Shown here: in pieces, positions 18,847-26,779 of the stretch
Position numbering within the stretch: position 1 is the first letter of the stretch
Layout: each line of letters starts with the position of its first letter
NCBI GenBank assembly: GCA_020633415.1
Contig: JACKDQ010000002.1
Location: forward strand, 682,001 to 746,000
Direction of reading: 5' to 3'
DNA from: Deltaproteobacteria bacterium
GTDB taxonomy: Bacteria; Myxococcota_A; Polyangia; GCA-2747355
Length of the DNA stretch: 64,000 bases
The notes under the pieces: generated by a model
Database searches by the model: none
What the model was told of the DNA's origin: nothing
Seen by the model: only the letters and a program-made list of their open reading frames with translations
Translations under genes and position numbers: made by a program

Positions 18847-19416
18847 CTACCAGGGCTCGACTTTCTTTCCTTCAGCCGCCTTGCCTGGAAGATTCTTGCC
18901 GCGCAGGCTCGTGGCGTATGCCGCTACCTCGAGCAATTGTTTTGGCTTGAGCACCTTGCCCCAAGCCACCATCCCCTTCGCCAGCACGCCGTTGTAGATG
19001 GTGTTATAGATATCGATCCGCGTACTGCCATGAATTTGGAACAGGTCGGTCAAATTTGGACCGACCAAGCCCGCACCCGTCGCTGTGTGGCAGGCCAGGC
19101 AATTTTTCATAAACGTTTCCTTGCCCGCCGCAAGCGCCTTTTCGTCCTTGGCAGTCTGCGCCAACAGTTCCTCGGTGACGTTGATCGCCGGCGCCAACTT
19201 GGCGGCTCGTTCGGCCGCTTCTTTGGCCTCAAGCGCGTAGGCTTCGGTCTCCGAGAGGCCGGGGCCGCCGAGGTGATAGTAAAACGCATAGCCGACCGAA
19301 AAGATGATCGACGCCACGAAGATCCACGTCCACCAAGCGGGCTGGGGGTTATCGTACTCGCGGATCCCATCGTAGTCGTGGTTTAGCAGATTGCCGCCGC
19401 CTTGCTGCTCACTCAT
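18847..19416 (-). CDS. ccoP: cbb3 oxidase subunit III (CcoP), mono-haem short form
   Basis: A 189-residue membrane-anchored cytochrome c. The N-terminus GIREYDNPQPAWWTWIF followed by a hydrophobic helix is the classic CcoP start. Only one haem c motif is present, CLACH in the middle of the protein, with a Met-containing C-terminal segment (KGMVAWGK) supplying the likely axial ligand. Classical CcoP is di-haem and about 300 residues, so this is a shortened form lacking one cytochrome domain. Its ATG overlaps the ccoQ stop codon (ATGA type). Confidence 0.95.
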   Translation of the reverse strand: MSEQQGGGNLLNHDYDGIREYDNPQPAWWTWIFVASIIFSVGYAFYYHLGGPGLSETEAYALEAKEAAERAAKLAPAINVTEELLAQTAKDEKALAAGKETFMKNCLACHTATGAGLVGPNLTDLFQIHGSTRIDIYNTIYNGVLAKGMVAWGKVLKPKQLLEVAAYATSLRGKNLPGKAAEGKKVEPW

Positions 19417-19625
19417 TGGGCTGCTCCGTTATTCTCAGCGTTTCTTGGTGTTTGAACCTGTTCGTCATCGAGAGGCATCTGCCGAGCACGATCAAAAACT
19501 TGTCGATTTCGACGCAGCAGCAAATAGGCGATGATGCCGCCAAACGCGGCGATGAAGAGCACCATCGCGATCACCGCATAACTCGACAGGTTGGCTGCAC
19601 CGACTGCGTCAGAGAGCCCTCTCAT
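19413..19625 (-). CDS. ccoQ: cbb3 oxidase subunit CcoQ
   Basis: A 70-residue protein with a single hydrophobic helix (AVIAMVLFIAAFGGIIAYLLL) followed by a basic and then acidic soluble tail. Size, topology and position between ccoO and ccoP identify it as CcoQ/FixQ, a small subunit that stabilises the cbb3 complex. Both ends overlap neighbouring genes by four bases, so it is translated together with them. Sequence alone would be too short for certainty. Confidence 0.88.
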   Translation of the reverse strand: MRGLSDAVGAANLSSYAVIAMVLFIAAFGGIIAYLLLRRNRQVFDRARQMPLDDEQVQTPRNAENNGAAQ

Positions 19626-21889
19626 TTCTTCCCACCCAGCTGAGCCATCGCCTTTTGCGCATCGGGCGTCGGCGCCTCGGCCTTGAGCTTGATGTCCGTG
19701 CCCAAGCGCTGCAGGTACGCGACCAGCGCGACGATGTCCTTGTCGGCAATGTCCTTTGGACCACCGTTCTTCGCGACGTCCGCAGCGATCAGCTGGGCCT
19801 GCGCGCGCGCCGACTGCTCGGCACCGTTGATCGCTTTGTCCGAATACGGCACCCCGGTCAGCGCCAGAGCATCTACGCGCCCTTGGATTTTCGAGAATTC
19901 GAGCTTGTCTTTGAGCAGCCAGGGAAACGACGGCATGATCGAACCCGGTGTCGTCGAGCGCGGATTCTCCATGTGGCGCACGTGCCAGAGGTGCGGATAC
20001 TTACCACCGACGCGATGGAGATCCGGTCCGATACGGCGACTACCCCACTGAAACGGGTGGTCGTAGATAAACTCGCCGGCCTTGCTGTATTCGCCATAGC
20101 GCTCGGTCTCGGCGAGGAACGGCCGCACCATCTGCGAGTGGCAGTTGTAGCAACCTTCTTTGATGTAGATGTCGCGCCCCATCACCTCGAGCGGGGTATA
20201 GGGCTTGACCGAGGCGATTCGCGGAACGTTGGAATCGAGTAAGAACGTCGGCACGATCTCAAACAACGACGCTACGATCACCGCAATCGCCACCCAAACA
20301 GAGAAGGTCAGCGGCAGGCCTTCAAGACGGCGGTGCCAAAAGCCCATCCATAGGCGTTGCAGCTTGATCGCGTTACCGGCGACTGGCGCGTGATCGCGCT
20401 CAAGCGGCGTCTGCGGCATCGGCTCGGGCACGTACCTGCCCTCGAGCGCCGGGGCCTCAAAGATCGGCTCGTCGTAAGGACGTTTGCGACGCTGCCAAGT
20501 CTTGAGCATGTTCCAGCCCATCAGCAGCACGCCGGTGAGATACATCAAGCCGCCGAGCAAGCGCACCCAATACATCGGTACGAGTTTGAGTACCGTCTCG
20601 ACGAAATCGGGATAGGCCAAACGTCCGGTCTCGTCGAAGGCACGCCACATCAAGCCCTGGGTAATGCCGGCCGTCCACATCGAAACGACATAGAGCACGA
20701 TGCCGATCGTCCCGACCCAGAAATGCGTGGTCGCGAGCTTCTTGCTGTAGAGCTCGGCTTGGAACAGTCGCGGCACGAGCCAATAGATCATGCCGAAGGT
20801 CATGAAACCGACCCAGCCGAGCGCGCCACCGTGAACGTGGGCGATGTTCCAATCGGTGTAGTGCGAGAGCGCGTTGACGCTCTTGACTGACATCATCGGG
20901 CCCTCGAACGTCGACATGCCGTAAAAGGTCACGCCGACGACGAAGAACTTCAGCACCGGCTCCTCTGCGACCTTGTGCCATGCACCACGCAAGGTCAGCA
21001 AACCGTTGATCATCCCACCCCATGAGGGCATCCAGAGCATCACCGAAAACAACATGCCCAACGTCGAAGCCCAACTGGGCAAGGAGGTGTAATGCAGGTG
21101 GTGCGGCCCTGCCCAGATGTAGATGAAGACCAATGTCCAGAAATGCAGGATCGAGAGCCGATAGGAAAACACCGGCCGATTGGCCGCCTTGGGCAAGAAG
21201 TAATACATCATTCCCAAGAACGGCGTGGTCAGCACGAAGGCCACCGCGTTGTGACCATACCACCACTGCATGAAGGCATCTTGAACGCCCGAGTAGAGCG
21301 AGTAGCTCTTCAGAATGCCGCTAGGAATCACCAGGTTGTTGAAGATGTGCAGCACCGCAACGGTGATCACCGACGCGATGTAAAACCAGATCGCAACATA
21401 GATATGTCGCTCGCGCCGCTTAGCGATCGTGCCGAAGAAGTTGATCGCAAAGACGACCCAAACCAAGGCAATGGCGATGTCGATCGGCCACTCTAATTCA
21501 GCGTATTCCTTGCCCTGAGTAAACCCGAGGGGCAAGGTGATCGCCGCCGAGACGATGATCAGCTGCCAGCCCCAAAAATGCAGCCGCGACAGCAAATCGG
21601 AGAACATCCGCGCCTTGAGCAAACGCTGGCTCGAGTAGTAAACGGCGGCAAAGACCGCGTTGCCGGCGAACGCGAAGATCACCGCATTGGTATGCAGCGG
21701 ACGCAACCGTCCGAACGTCAGCCACGGCAAGTCGTTGAGCCAAGTGTCGTAGAACAACTCGGCCGCCGCTAGCTGCAACGCCAAGATGATGCCGACCAAC
21801 ATGCCAACCGCGCCCCAAACCATCGTGGCGACGACAAAGGCGCGCACCGTCTTGTCGTCGTACTTGAACTGGTCTACCTGCGTGCTCAT
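19622..21889 (-). CDS. ccoNO: Fused cbb3 oxidase catalytic subunit I and mono-haem subunit II (CcoN-CcoO)
   Basis: A 755-residue fusion of the two core subunits of the cbb3 terminal oxidase, which reduces O2 with high affinity in the inner membrane. The CcoN part (to about residue 470) has the haem and copper ligands: His66 (RPLHTNA), His213 (WYGHNA), Tyr257, His263/His264 (AGPHHLHY), and His351/His353 (AHVHGGALG). A linker leads to the CcoO part, with one helix and a haem c motif CYNCH at about 580-584 followed by SQMVRPF. Start ATG 21889 is chosen for the strong AGAGGGAGCTG before it; an upstream GTG at 21958 would add 23 residues. It heads the cco operon. Fusions of this kind are known in some phyla, but separate genes are the usual arrangement. 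Confidence 0.96.
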   Translation of the reverse strand: MSTQVDQFKYDDKTVRAFVVATMVWGAVGMLVGIILALQLAAAELFYDTWLNDLPWLTFGRLRPLHTNAVIFAFAGNAVFAAVYYSSQRLLKARMFSDLLSRLHFWGWQLIIVSAAITLPLGFTQGKEYAELEWPIDIAIALVWVVFAINFFGTIAKRRERHIYVAIWFYIASVITVAVLHIFNNLVIPSGILKSYSLYSGVQDAFMQWWYGHNAVAFVLTTPFLGMMYYFLPKAANRPVFSYRLSILHFWTLVFIYIWAGPHHLHYTSLPSWASTLGMLFSVMLWMPSWGGMINGLLTLRGAWHKVAEEPVLKFFVVGVTFYGMSTFEGPMMSVKSVNALSHYTDWNIAHVHGGALGWVGFMTFGMIYWLVPRLFQAELYSKKLATTHFWVGTIGIVLYVVSMWTAGITQGLMWRAFDETGRLAYPDFVETVLKLVPMYWVRLLGGLMYLTGVLLMGWNMLKTWQRRKRPYDEPIFEAPALEGRYVPEPMPQTPLERDHAPVAGNAIKLQRLWMGFWHRRLEGLPLTFSVWVAIAVIVASLFEIVPTFLLDSNVPRIASVKPYTPLEVMGRDIYIKEGCYNCHSQMVRPFLAETERYGEYSKAGEFIYDHPFQWGSRRIGPDLHRVGGKYPHLWHVRHMENPRSTTPGSIMPSFPWLLKDKLEFSKIQGRVDALALTGVPYSDKAINGAEQSARAQAQLIAADVAKNGGPKDIADKDIVALVAYLQRLGTDIKLKAEAPTPDAQKAMAQLGGKK

Positions 21890-22185
21890 CAGCTCCCTCT
21901 TCTTCGCCGGCGACAGCTGGGCACCGCCGCTGGCGTTGAACTCCTCTTGGAGAGTCACCTACGGAGAATCTCATTCGCATCGATCCGTGTGCGATGCAGC
22001 ATCCTCACACGAGGCCCCCTATATACAAAAGGTTGCCCAAAACGGTCAGAAAATTCTTCGCGTCGCCGTTAAAACAGCACCAAATTCAGGGCTATTAGTA
22101 AACGCCGATGACGACTTGGTAAACGCGACCAGGGCTCAGCGCGACGGACCGACGATCGGCGCAGATTGACGTGTGGCAGCGGGAT

Positions 22186-24300
22186 CTAGCTTTCGCTCGT
22201 GTTTTCTGGTGGACGTGCACCCTGGCCACCTCGACGACGGCGCCGACGGCGGCGACGGCGCGGGGACTGGGCCTGCTGACCAACAGCTTGATCGTTCGAC
22301 GACGGCGTCGCCACCGGAACTGCTGCCCCTTGAACCGCTGCCGCAGGCGCCGCTGGTTGGGCCTCCCCACTTCCGCGGCGACGACCACGACGGCCACGAC
22401 GCTTGCCGCGGCGCTTGCCGCGACGGGGCTCTTCTTCGACCCGCTTTCGCCGCACCATCGGCGGACGCTCGCTGCGTGCCTGTAGAACGCTCGCCGACGG
22501 CGGCCGGCAGATATCGCAAACGCCACAGCTCGGCGGATCGGTTTCGCCAAAGTAGCGACGAATCACCACGCTGCGACAGAGATCGCTGTGGGCATAATCG
22601 ACCAAAGCCTGCAGCCGGCGTTCGTCCTCCCGGCGCAAGGTCTCAAGCTTTTTCGCCAAGTCTCTCGCACGCGCAACCAGCTCCGATTCCGACAGCGAAC
22701 TTCGCCAAAGGCCATCCTGATCGCGCTCGGCAAGACCGACATCCTCAAGTGCGGTAGCCAACGACGCAGCCACCGTCACCGGGACCTGCGCCGAGAGCGC
22801 CAGCGCATCGGAGCTAACCGGCTTACCTTCGGCGGCCCAGGCGGCCAATGTCTCCGCGACCCGTTGAAGCTGATGTGGTCGCGGTCGACTGCGCGACTGC
22901 AATGCGCGCTGGATTTCCAAATCCTCTGCATCAAACAGCAGGATGCAATCCGAACGGCGGCCGTCGCGTCCGGCGCGCCCGGACTCCTGCACATACTGCT
23001 CAACCGAACCAGGGGTATGGTAGTGAGCCACATAGCGAATGTTGGGCTTGTCGATACCCATCCCGAAAGCGCTGGTCGCTACCATTACAATCTTGCGCCG
23101 CGGACGCATGTACAGCTTCTGAGCCACGTCGCGATCGGTCTTGCTCATCCGCCCGTGGTAGCGAGCTGCAGGTATCCCCGCCTTTTGCAGCGTCCGCCAG
23201 AGTCGATCAACAGCACCGGTCGTCGCACAATAGACGATCCCCGGACGCTGCAGACGCTTGAGAATCCGCGCCGTGGCATGAGTCTTGGAATCGCCCGGTA
23301 CAAGCCGCGCCGAAAGCACCAAGTTCTTGCGGTACGGTGGCGCAATGACGACCCGCGGATCGCGAAGCTGCAGCCGTGTGCCGATACTCTCGCGCACCTG
23401 CGGCGTGGCCGTGGCGGTCAAAGCGAGAATTGGCGGCGAACCCAGGTTCTCGCGCACGCTACCGAGACGCAAGAACGCCGGTCGGAAGTCGTGCCCCCAT
23501 TCGGAAATACAATGAGCTTCATCGACGCAAATCAGCGCCGGCTTGGCTGCTTCAAAATGCGGCCGCATCTGCGGCGACTCGAGCGTCTCTGGCGTCGTCA
23601 ACACGACCAGCGGCCCGCCAGCCGCCATCCGCTCCAGCGCCGCGCGACGATCGCGCACACCGACCGTGCTGTCGAACCGCACCACGGGGACCTGCCGTTT
23701 TTGTAGCGCCGACTGCTGATCGACCATCAAAGCGATCAGTGGAGAAACAACGATCGTCGGACGCTCCAAGAGCAACGCCGGCACTTGGTAGATCAGAGAC
23801 TTGCCGAATCCTGTTGGCAACACTACCAAGGTGTCGCGACCGGCCAGAATGCTCTCCATCGCCGCCCGCTGCTCGGGCTCCAGCGAGGGGATGCGGAACA
23901 CGCGCTCGGCAACCTCGGCACAGCCCGCTAGCGTCGGCGCAGCCCAAGGTCCCTTGCGCGGCGACGTTGCCGACGACCCGCCGGGACTTGACGCCGCGGT
24001 CGGCGTCGCGGCTTTCTTTTTCGTCGCGACTTTCTTTTGCGTCGCGGCTTTCTTTTGCGTCGCCGCTTTCTTTTGCGTCGCCGCTTTCTTTTTCGTCGCG
24101 GCTTTCTTTTTCGTCGCCGCTTTCTTTTTCGTCGCCGCTTTCTTTTGCGTCGCCGGCTTCTTTTTCGTCGCCGGCTTCTTTTTCGTCGCCGGCTTCTTTT
24201 TCGTCGCCGGCTTCTTTTTCGTCGCGGCTTTCTTTTTCGTCGCCGGCTTCTTTTTCGCCGCCGGCTTCTTTTTCGCTGGAGTAGCTTTCTTGACGGGCAT
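22186..24300 (-). CDS. RecQ-type DNA helicase with Lys/Ala-repeat N-terminus and Arg-rich tail
   Basis: A 704-residue superfamily 2 helicase. After the first 105 residues come the RecQ motifs: Walker A as PTGFGKSLIYQVPALL, the DEAH box in CVDEAHCISEWGHDFRP, TATATP, and the C-terminal ATSAFGMGIDKPNIR and QESGRAGRDG. A zinc module follows (CRSVVIRRYF, then CGVCDIC). There is no HRDC domain. Instead the protein ends in a strongly basic tail with ten consecutive Arg. The N-terminus is about fifteen hexapeptides of the PATKKK/AATKKK/AATQKK type, like histone H1 or AlgP tails. The ATG at 24300 is used because the repeats start right after it. The role is presumably DNA repair or recombination. Confidence 0.92.
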   Translation of the reverse strand: MPVKKATPAKKKPAAKKKPATKKKAATKKKPATKKKPATKKKPATKKKPATQKKAATKKKAATKKKAATKKKAATQKKAATQKKAATQKKVATKKKAATPTAASSPGGSSATSPRKGPWAAPTLAGCAEVAERVFRIPSLEPEQRAAMESILAGRDTLVVLPTGFGKSLIYQVPALLLERPTIVVSPLIALMVDQQSALQKRQVPVVRFDSTVGVRDRRAALERMAAGGPLVVLTTPETLESPQMRPHFEAAKPALICVDEAHCISEWGHDFRPAFLRLGSVRENLGSPPILALTATATPQVRESIGTRLQLRDPRVVIAPPYRKNLVLSARLVPGDSKTHATARILKRLQRPGIVYCATTGAVDRLWRTLQKAGIPAARYHGRMSKTDRDVAQKLYMRPRRKIVMVATSAFGMGIDKPNIRYVAHYHTPGSVEQYVQESGRAGRDGRRSDCILLFDAEDLEIQRALQSRSRPRPHQLQRVAETLAAWAAEGKPVSSDALALSAQVPVTVAASLATALEDVGLAERDQDGLWRSSLSESELVARARDLAKKLETLRREDERRLQALVDYAHSDLCRSVVIRRYFGETDPPSCGVCDICRPPSASVLQARSERPPMVRRKRVEEEPRRGKRRGKRRGRRGRRRGSGEAQPAAPAAAVQGAAVPVATPSSNDQAVGQQAQSPRRRRRRRRRRGGQGARPPENTSES
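24003..24288 (-). repeat. 18-bp tandem repeat encoding the Lys/Ala-rich tail of the RecQ-type helicase
   Basis: About fifteen 18-base units encode the six-residue period (P/A)ATKKK with Gln replacing one Lys in some copies. Neighbouring units differ mostly at single bases (Pro/Ala and Lys/Gln exchanges), as expected for an array that expands and contracts by recombination. Confidence 0.85.
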
Positions 24301-24597
24301 CGACTCGGATTCCGTTGTGCGCGCAGCTTGCCGCAAATGAGGGGGCCGATTGAACTGCGTTCCGCTCGCCTTTACCAGTGAAAAAGGGTCTCGCCAGCTG
24401 TACGCAAGGAGCGCCCGACGCCGCGCAGCGACGCTGCGCACACCGCAGTTGCCGACTCACACGCGCTAAAGCAGCGCTCAAGGCGGGTGCGCATCGCGTT
24501 TCGCCGCGCGCGGCGACTTACCGCAACGACTGCGCACACCGCGCGTGATCCAATAAAAAGGCGCCGGCCGCGCCCCCCAGCGCGACCGGCGCACCCG
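24301..24597. other. Non-coding gap upstream of the RecQ-type gene
   Basis: Between the helicase start and the small open frame at 24598. It should hold the helicase promoter. I see no convincing gene here; the frame of the helicase stays open for 47 codons upstream of the chosen start but the composition does not look coding. A terminator for the minus strand lies at 24552-24593. Confidence 0.5.
24552..24593 (-). terminator. Rho-independent terminator, minus strand
   Basis: Inverted repeat GCGCCGG(C)CGCGC ... GCGCG(A)CCGGCGC, thirteen base pairs with one mismatch and a short loop. Read on the minus strand it is followed by TTTTTATT. It would end transcription coming from the 24598-24870 open frame and so protect the helicase gene from read-through. 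Confidence 0.7.
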
Positions 24598-24870
24598 CTA
24601 GCTCGTGCGTACCGCCACGAGATATGGGACTTGGCAATTGCATAGCGCGTGCCAGGCCCAGCCCTCGACAAACGGCGCGATAGAGCGATTTTGCGGCCAA
24701 GCGCTGGCCAGATCAGCTACCGGGCGCAGACCGAGTAGCCGCTCTAGCGATCGGTGATGCCCATGTGCGCGAAACGGCACCGCGACCCGCGCCGCCTGAT
24801 GCGCGCTGGCGACAAAGATCTCCGGGCTCCGTGCGTGGCCGCCATCGACCCGCACAAACGCCCGCGTCAT
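24598..24870 (-). CDS. Small hypothetical protein, possibly a gene remnant
   Basis: A 90-residue open frame of unknown function. In its favour: it stops directly before a good terminator on the same strand, and its codons have the high third-position GC of the neighbours. Against it: there is no clear ribosome site, an in-frame stop lies just upstream of the ATG, and the start reads like the inside of a longer protein. The C-terminal part has three Trp and the segment CNCQVPYLVAV. No signal peptide or membrane segment. It may be a real small gene or the 3' end of a decayed one. Confidence 0.4.
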   Translation of the reverse strand: MTRAFVRVDGGHARSPEIFVASAHQAARVAVPFRAHGHHRSLERLLGLRPVADLASAWPQNRSIAPFVEGWAWHALCNCQVPYLVAVRTS

Positions 24871-25150
24871 CTCGCTCAGAACGGCGTTGGCCTAGTCGGC
24901 CCTGTTCAGCAGCATCGCCTTGTGCGCTGAACCAACCTAGGCCGCTAGTGAGAGCGGCCTTCCTCAAGCGCAACCATCTCATCGCGTCCATGCCCCTCAC
25001 CGCCCGCGATGGTATCGCGAAGCACTAAACAGGACTATTTCGATACCGCTTTGCCGTGCACTTTCAGACGTTTGTAGACATCCCCCACGAGCTGTGAATA
25101 ATGGCTGCCAGCGCGCGTCCAACCGATGGACGCACGGAGGAGATCGAGTG

Positions 25151-25579
25151 ATGCACAACAAACTAAGAATGACGCTGAGCGCTCTAACCGTAATGCTGAT
25201 CGGCCTCTTTGCTGTGGGCGCAGCCGCAAAGTGGAAAGACAAGGCCCCGGCTAAACCGATCGTGATCAAAGGCTGCAAAAAGAAAAAGCCACCGGTCAAC
25301 TTCGATCACCCGGCACACGTCAAAGCGCTCAAAGCCAAAAAGCAAGATTGCGACACCTGTCACCACAATGTGAAAAACGCCAAGCCCGACAAGAACGCTT
25401 GTAGCGAGTGTCACAGCAAGCCGCAAAAAGACGCCAAGAACAAAGACCTCACGACCTGCTCCGACAAAAGCAAAAAGGGCAACCCGTTCCACATCGCGTG
25501 CATCGGTTGCCACAAAAAGATGAAGACGTCCGGCGACAAGAAGCTACCGGTCAAGTGCAACGAGTGCCATAAGAAGTAA
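25151..25579 (+). CDS. Periplasmic tetrahaem class III (c3/c7-like) cytochrome c
   Basis: A 142-residue exported protein. The signal peptide ends near residue 26 (VGAAA-KW). Four haem-binding motifs are present: CDTCH (67-71), CSECH (84-88), CIGCH (117-121) and CNECH (136-140), with extra His at 53, 56, 72 and 114 as candidate distal ligands. The N-terminal VNFDHPAHVKA is typical of cytochrome c3/c7 proteins. The mature protein is extremely Lys-rich, so it should be a strongly cationic electron carrier in the periplasm. A GGAGG lies ten bases before the ATG; a GTG at 25148 is an alternative start. Confidence 0.93.
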   Translation: MHNKLRMTLSALTVMLIGLFAVGAAAKWKDKAPAKPIVIKGCKKKKPPVNFDHPAHVKALKAKKQDCDTCHHNVKNAKPDKNACSECHSKPQKDAKNKDLTTCSDKSKKGNPFHIACIGCHKKMKTSGDKKLPVKCNECHKK

Positions 25580-25604
25580 GCGCGCCCTAGCGACGTGCAT
25601 CCTG

Positions 25605-25635
25605 GCGGCGTCGCGCACCAGTCGCCCGACGCCGC
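25605..25635 (+). terminator. Hairpin after the cytochrome gene
   Basis: Perfect 9-bp stem GCGGCGTCG/CGACGCCGC with a 13-base loop, 26 bases beyond the stop codon. There is no T-tract after it, so it may be a weak terminator or only an mRNA-stabilising structure. Confidence 0.35.
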
Positions 25636-25843
25636 TAGCGCCGTCATTCCCCTCGCCTCCTTTCCCTTTCGCAAGAACACCTGACAATTTCACGATCGAT
25701 CGGTGCAACTGACGCCGCGATCGATTGACGCTTCGCACGCGATATCCACCGCTGAGGCTTGCCGTAGGCTGCCGCCATTTTTTGACGACAATATCTCTCG
25801 CTTGCTAAAACGACAGCTCTTGGCGTGGCAAAGGAGCCCGAAG

Positions 25844-26779
25844 ATGCAGAGTCCAGTCTACCGATCCGCGAGCACGATCTTCGCCGCAACCGCCTGTCTG
25901 GCGCTGTGCGCAGCTTCGCCGGGCTGCTGCGCAAAACGCCAGAACGCCAGCGCCGGTCAGAGTGACGATAACCAGCCGTCGAAGACCATCGACCAGCTGA
26001 TGGGAACAGCCCAGCCGCTTGCGATGATTAACGGCCAACCGATCTACGAGGAAGATCTCTCCACCTGGCTGCGCACCGGCTTCACGACCGGAAAGATCAC
26101 CCCCGAGATCAAGAAGAAGGCGCTGGAAATGACGATCGACGCCGAACTGGCCTACCAAGAGGCCAAGCGACTCGGACTCGATCAACGCAAGGACTTTCAG
26201 CTCGCCGCACGCCAAATGGCCGCGCAACTGCGCGGCCGCCAACGCAAGGAACTGATCCGCCACTTCTACAACATCGAGGTCGCCGCCAAGGTCACTGTCG
26301 GCGAAAAGGAAGCAAAGGCCTATTACGATGAACACCAGAAGGCGATCGGCGATGAGTATCACCTCGTCGCGGTGCGCTTTCGCAACGCTGCCGAGGCGCA
26401 AGACGCGAATCGATCGCTAGCCGAAAAGAAGATGACCTTCGACGAGCTTGCCAAGCAGCGCGTACCCTCGCAGCGCGGTGACCGCGAGCGCGGTGTGGAT
26501 CTCGGCTACCTTTCCTGGCGGCAGATGCCGATCGACTGGTCGCAGGAGATCGCCCAGCTCAAGCCGGGAGAGCACAGTACCGTGCTGCGCCACCGCGTCA
26601 CCGGCCTTCAGATCGTCAAACTGATCGCGCGCCGCACCGCCAAAACGCCGCTGGTCTACGAGCACATCAAAGGCTTGCTGATCGAGCAATTGCGCGACAA
26701 GCGCGTACACAAGGCCTACGAACAGCGCATCGATGCGCTGCGCAGCAAAGCGAAAATTAGCTTCCTCAAGAAGAGCTAG
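25844..26779 (+). CDS. Parvulin-type peptidyl-prolyl isomerase (SurA/PrsA-like), probable lipoprotein
   Basis: A 311-residue exported folding factor. It has a signal peptide with a Cys-rich end (ASPGCC), so it is likely lipidated. Residues around 75-180 resemble the SurA N-terminal chaperone domain (AMINGQPIYEEDL, then helices with AYQEAKRLGLD). The parvulin domain follows, from EYHLVAVRF to GLQIVKLI, with DLGYLSWRQMP in the place of the usual DLGxxxxxxM loop. Such proteins help outer-membrane or secreted proteins fold. The ATG at 25844 has AAAGGAGCC before it. The stop overlaps that of the convergent acyl-CoA dehydrogenase at CTAG. Confidence 0.88.
   Translation: MQSPVYRSASTIFAATACLALCAASPGCCAKRQNASAGQSDDNQPSKTIDQLMGTAQPLAMINGQPIYEEDLSTWLRTGFTTGKITPEIKKKALEMTIDAELAYQEAKRLGLDQRKDFQLAARQMAAQLRGRQRKELIRHFYNIEVAAKVTVGEKEAKAYYDEHQKAIGDEYHLVAVRFRNAAEAQDANRSLAEKKMTFDELAKQRVPSQRGDRERGVDLGYLSWRQMPIDWSQEIAQLKPGEHSTVLRHRVTGLQIVKLIARRTAKTPLVYEHIKGLLIEQLRDKRVHKAYEQRIDALRSKAKISFLKKS

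Noticed and set aside
21958..21958. GTG start 23 codons upstream for ccoNO
   Set aside because: No ribosome site before it, while AGAGGGAGCTG precedes the ATG at 21889, where the conserved CcoN sequence begins.
23376..24284. Long plus-strand frame rich in FSSRLSFASPLSF
   Set aside because: It is the reverse reading of the Lys/Ala repeats of the RecQ-type helicase, with no start signal or recognisable domain.
24939..24960. Hairpin AGGCCGCT-N6-AGCGGCCT
   Set aside because: Good 8-bp stem but no T-tract and no gene ending nearby; not called a terminator.
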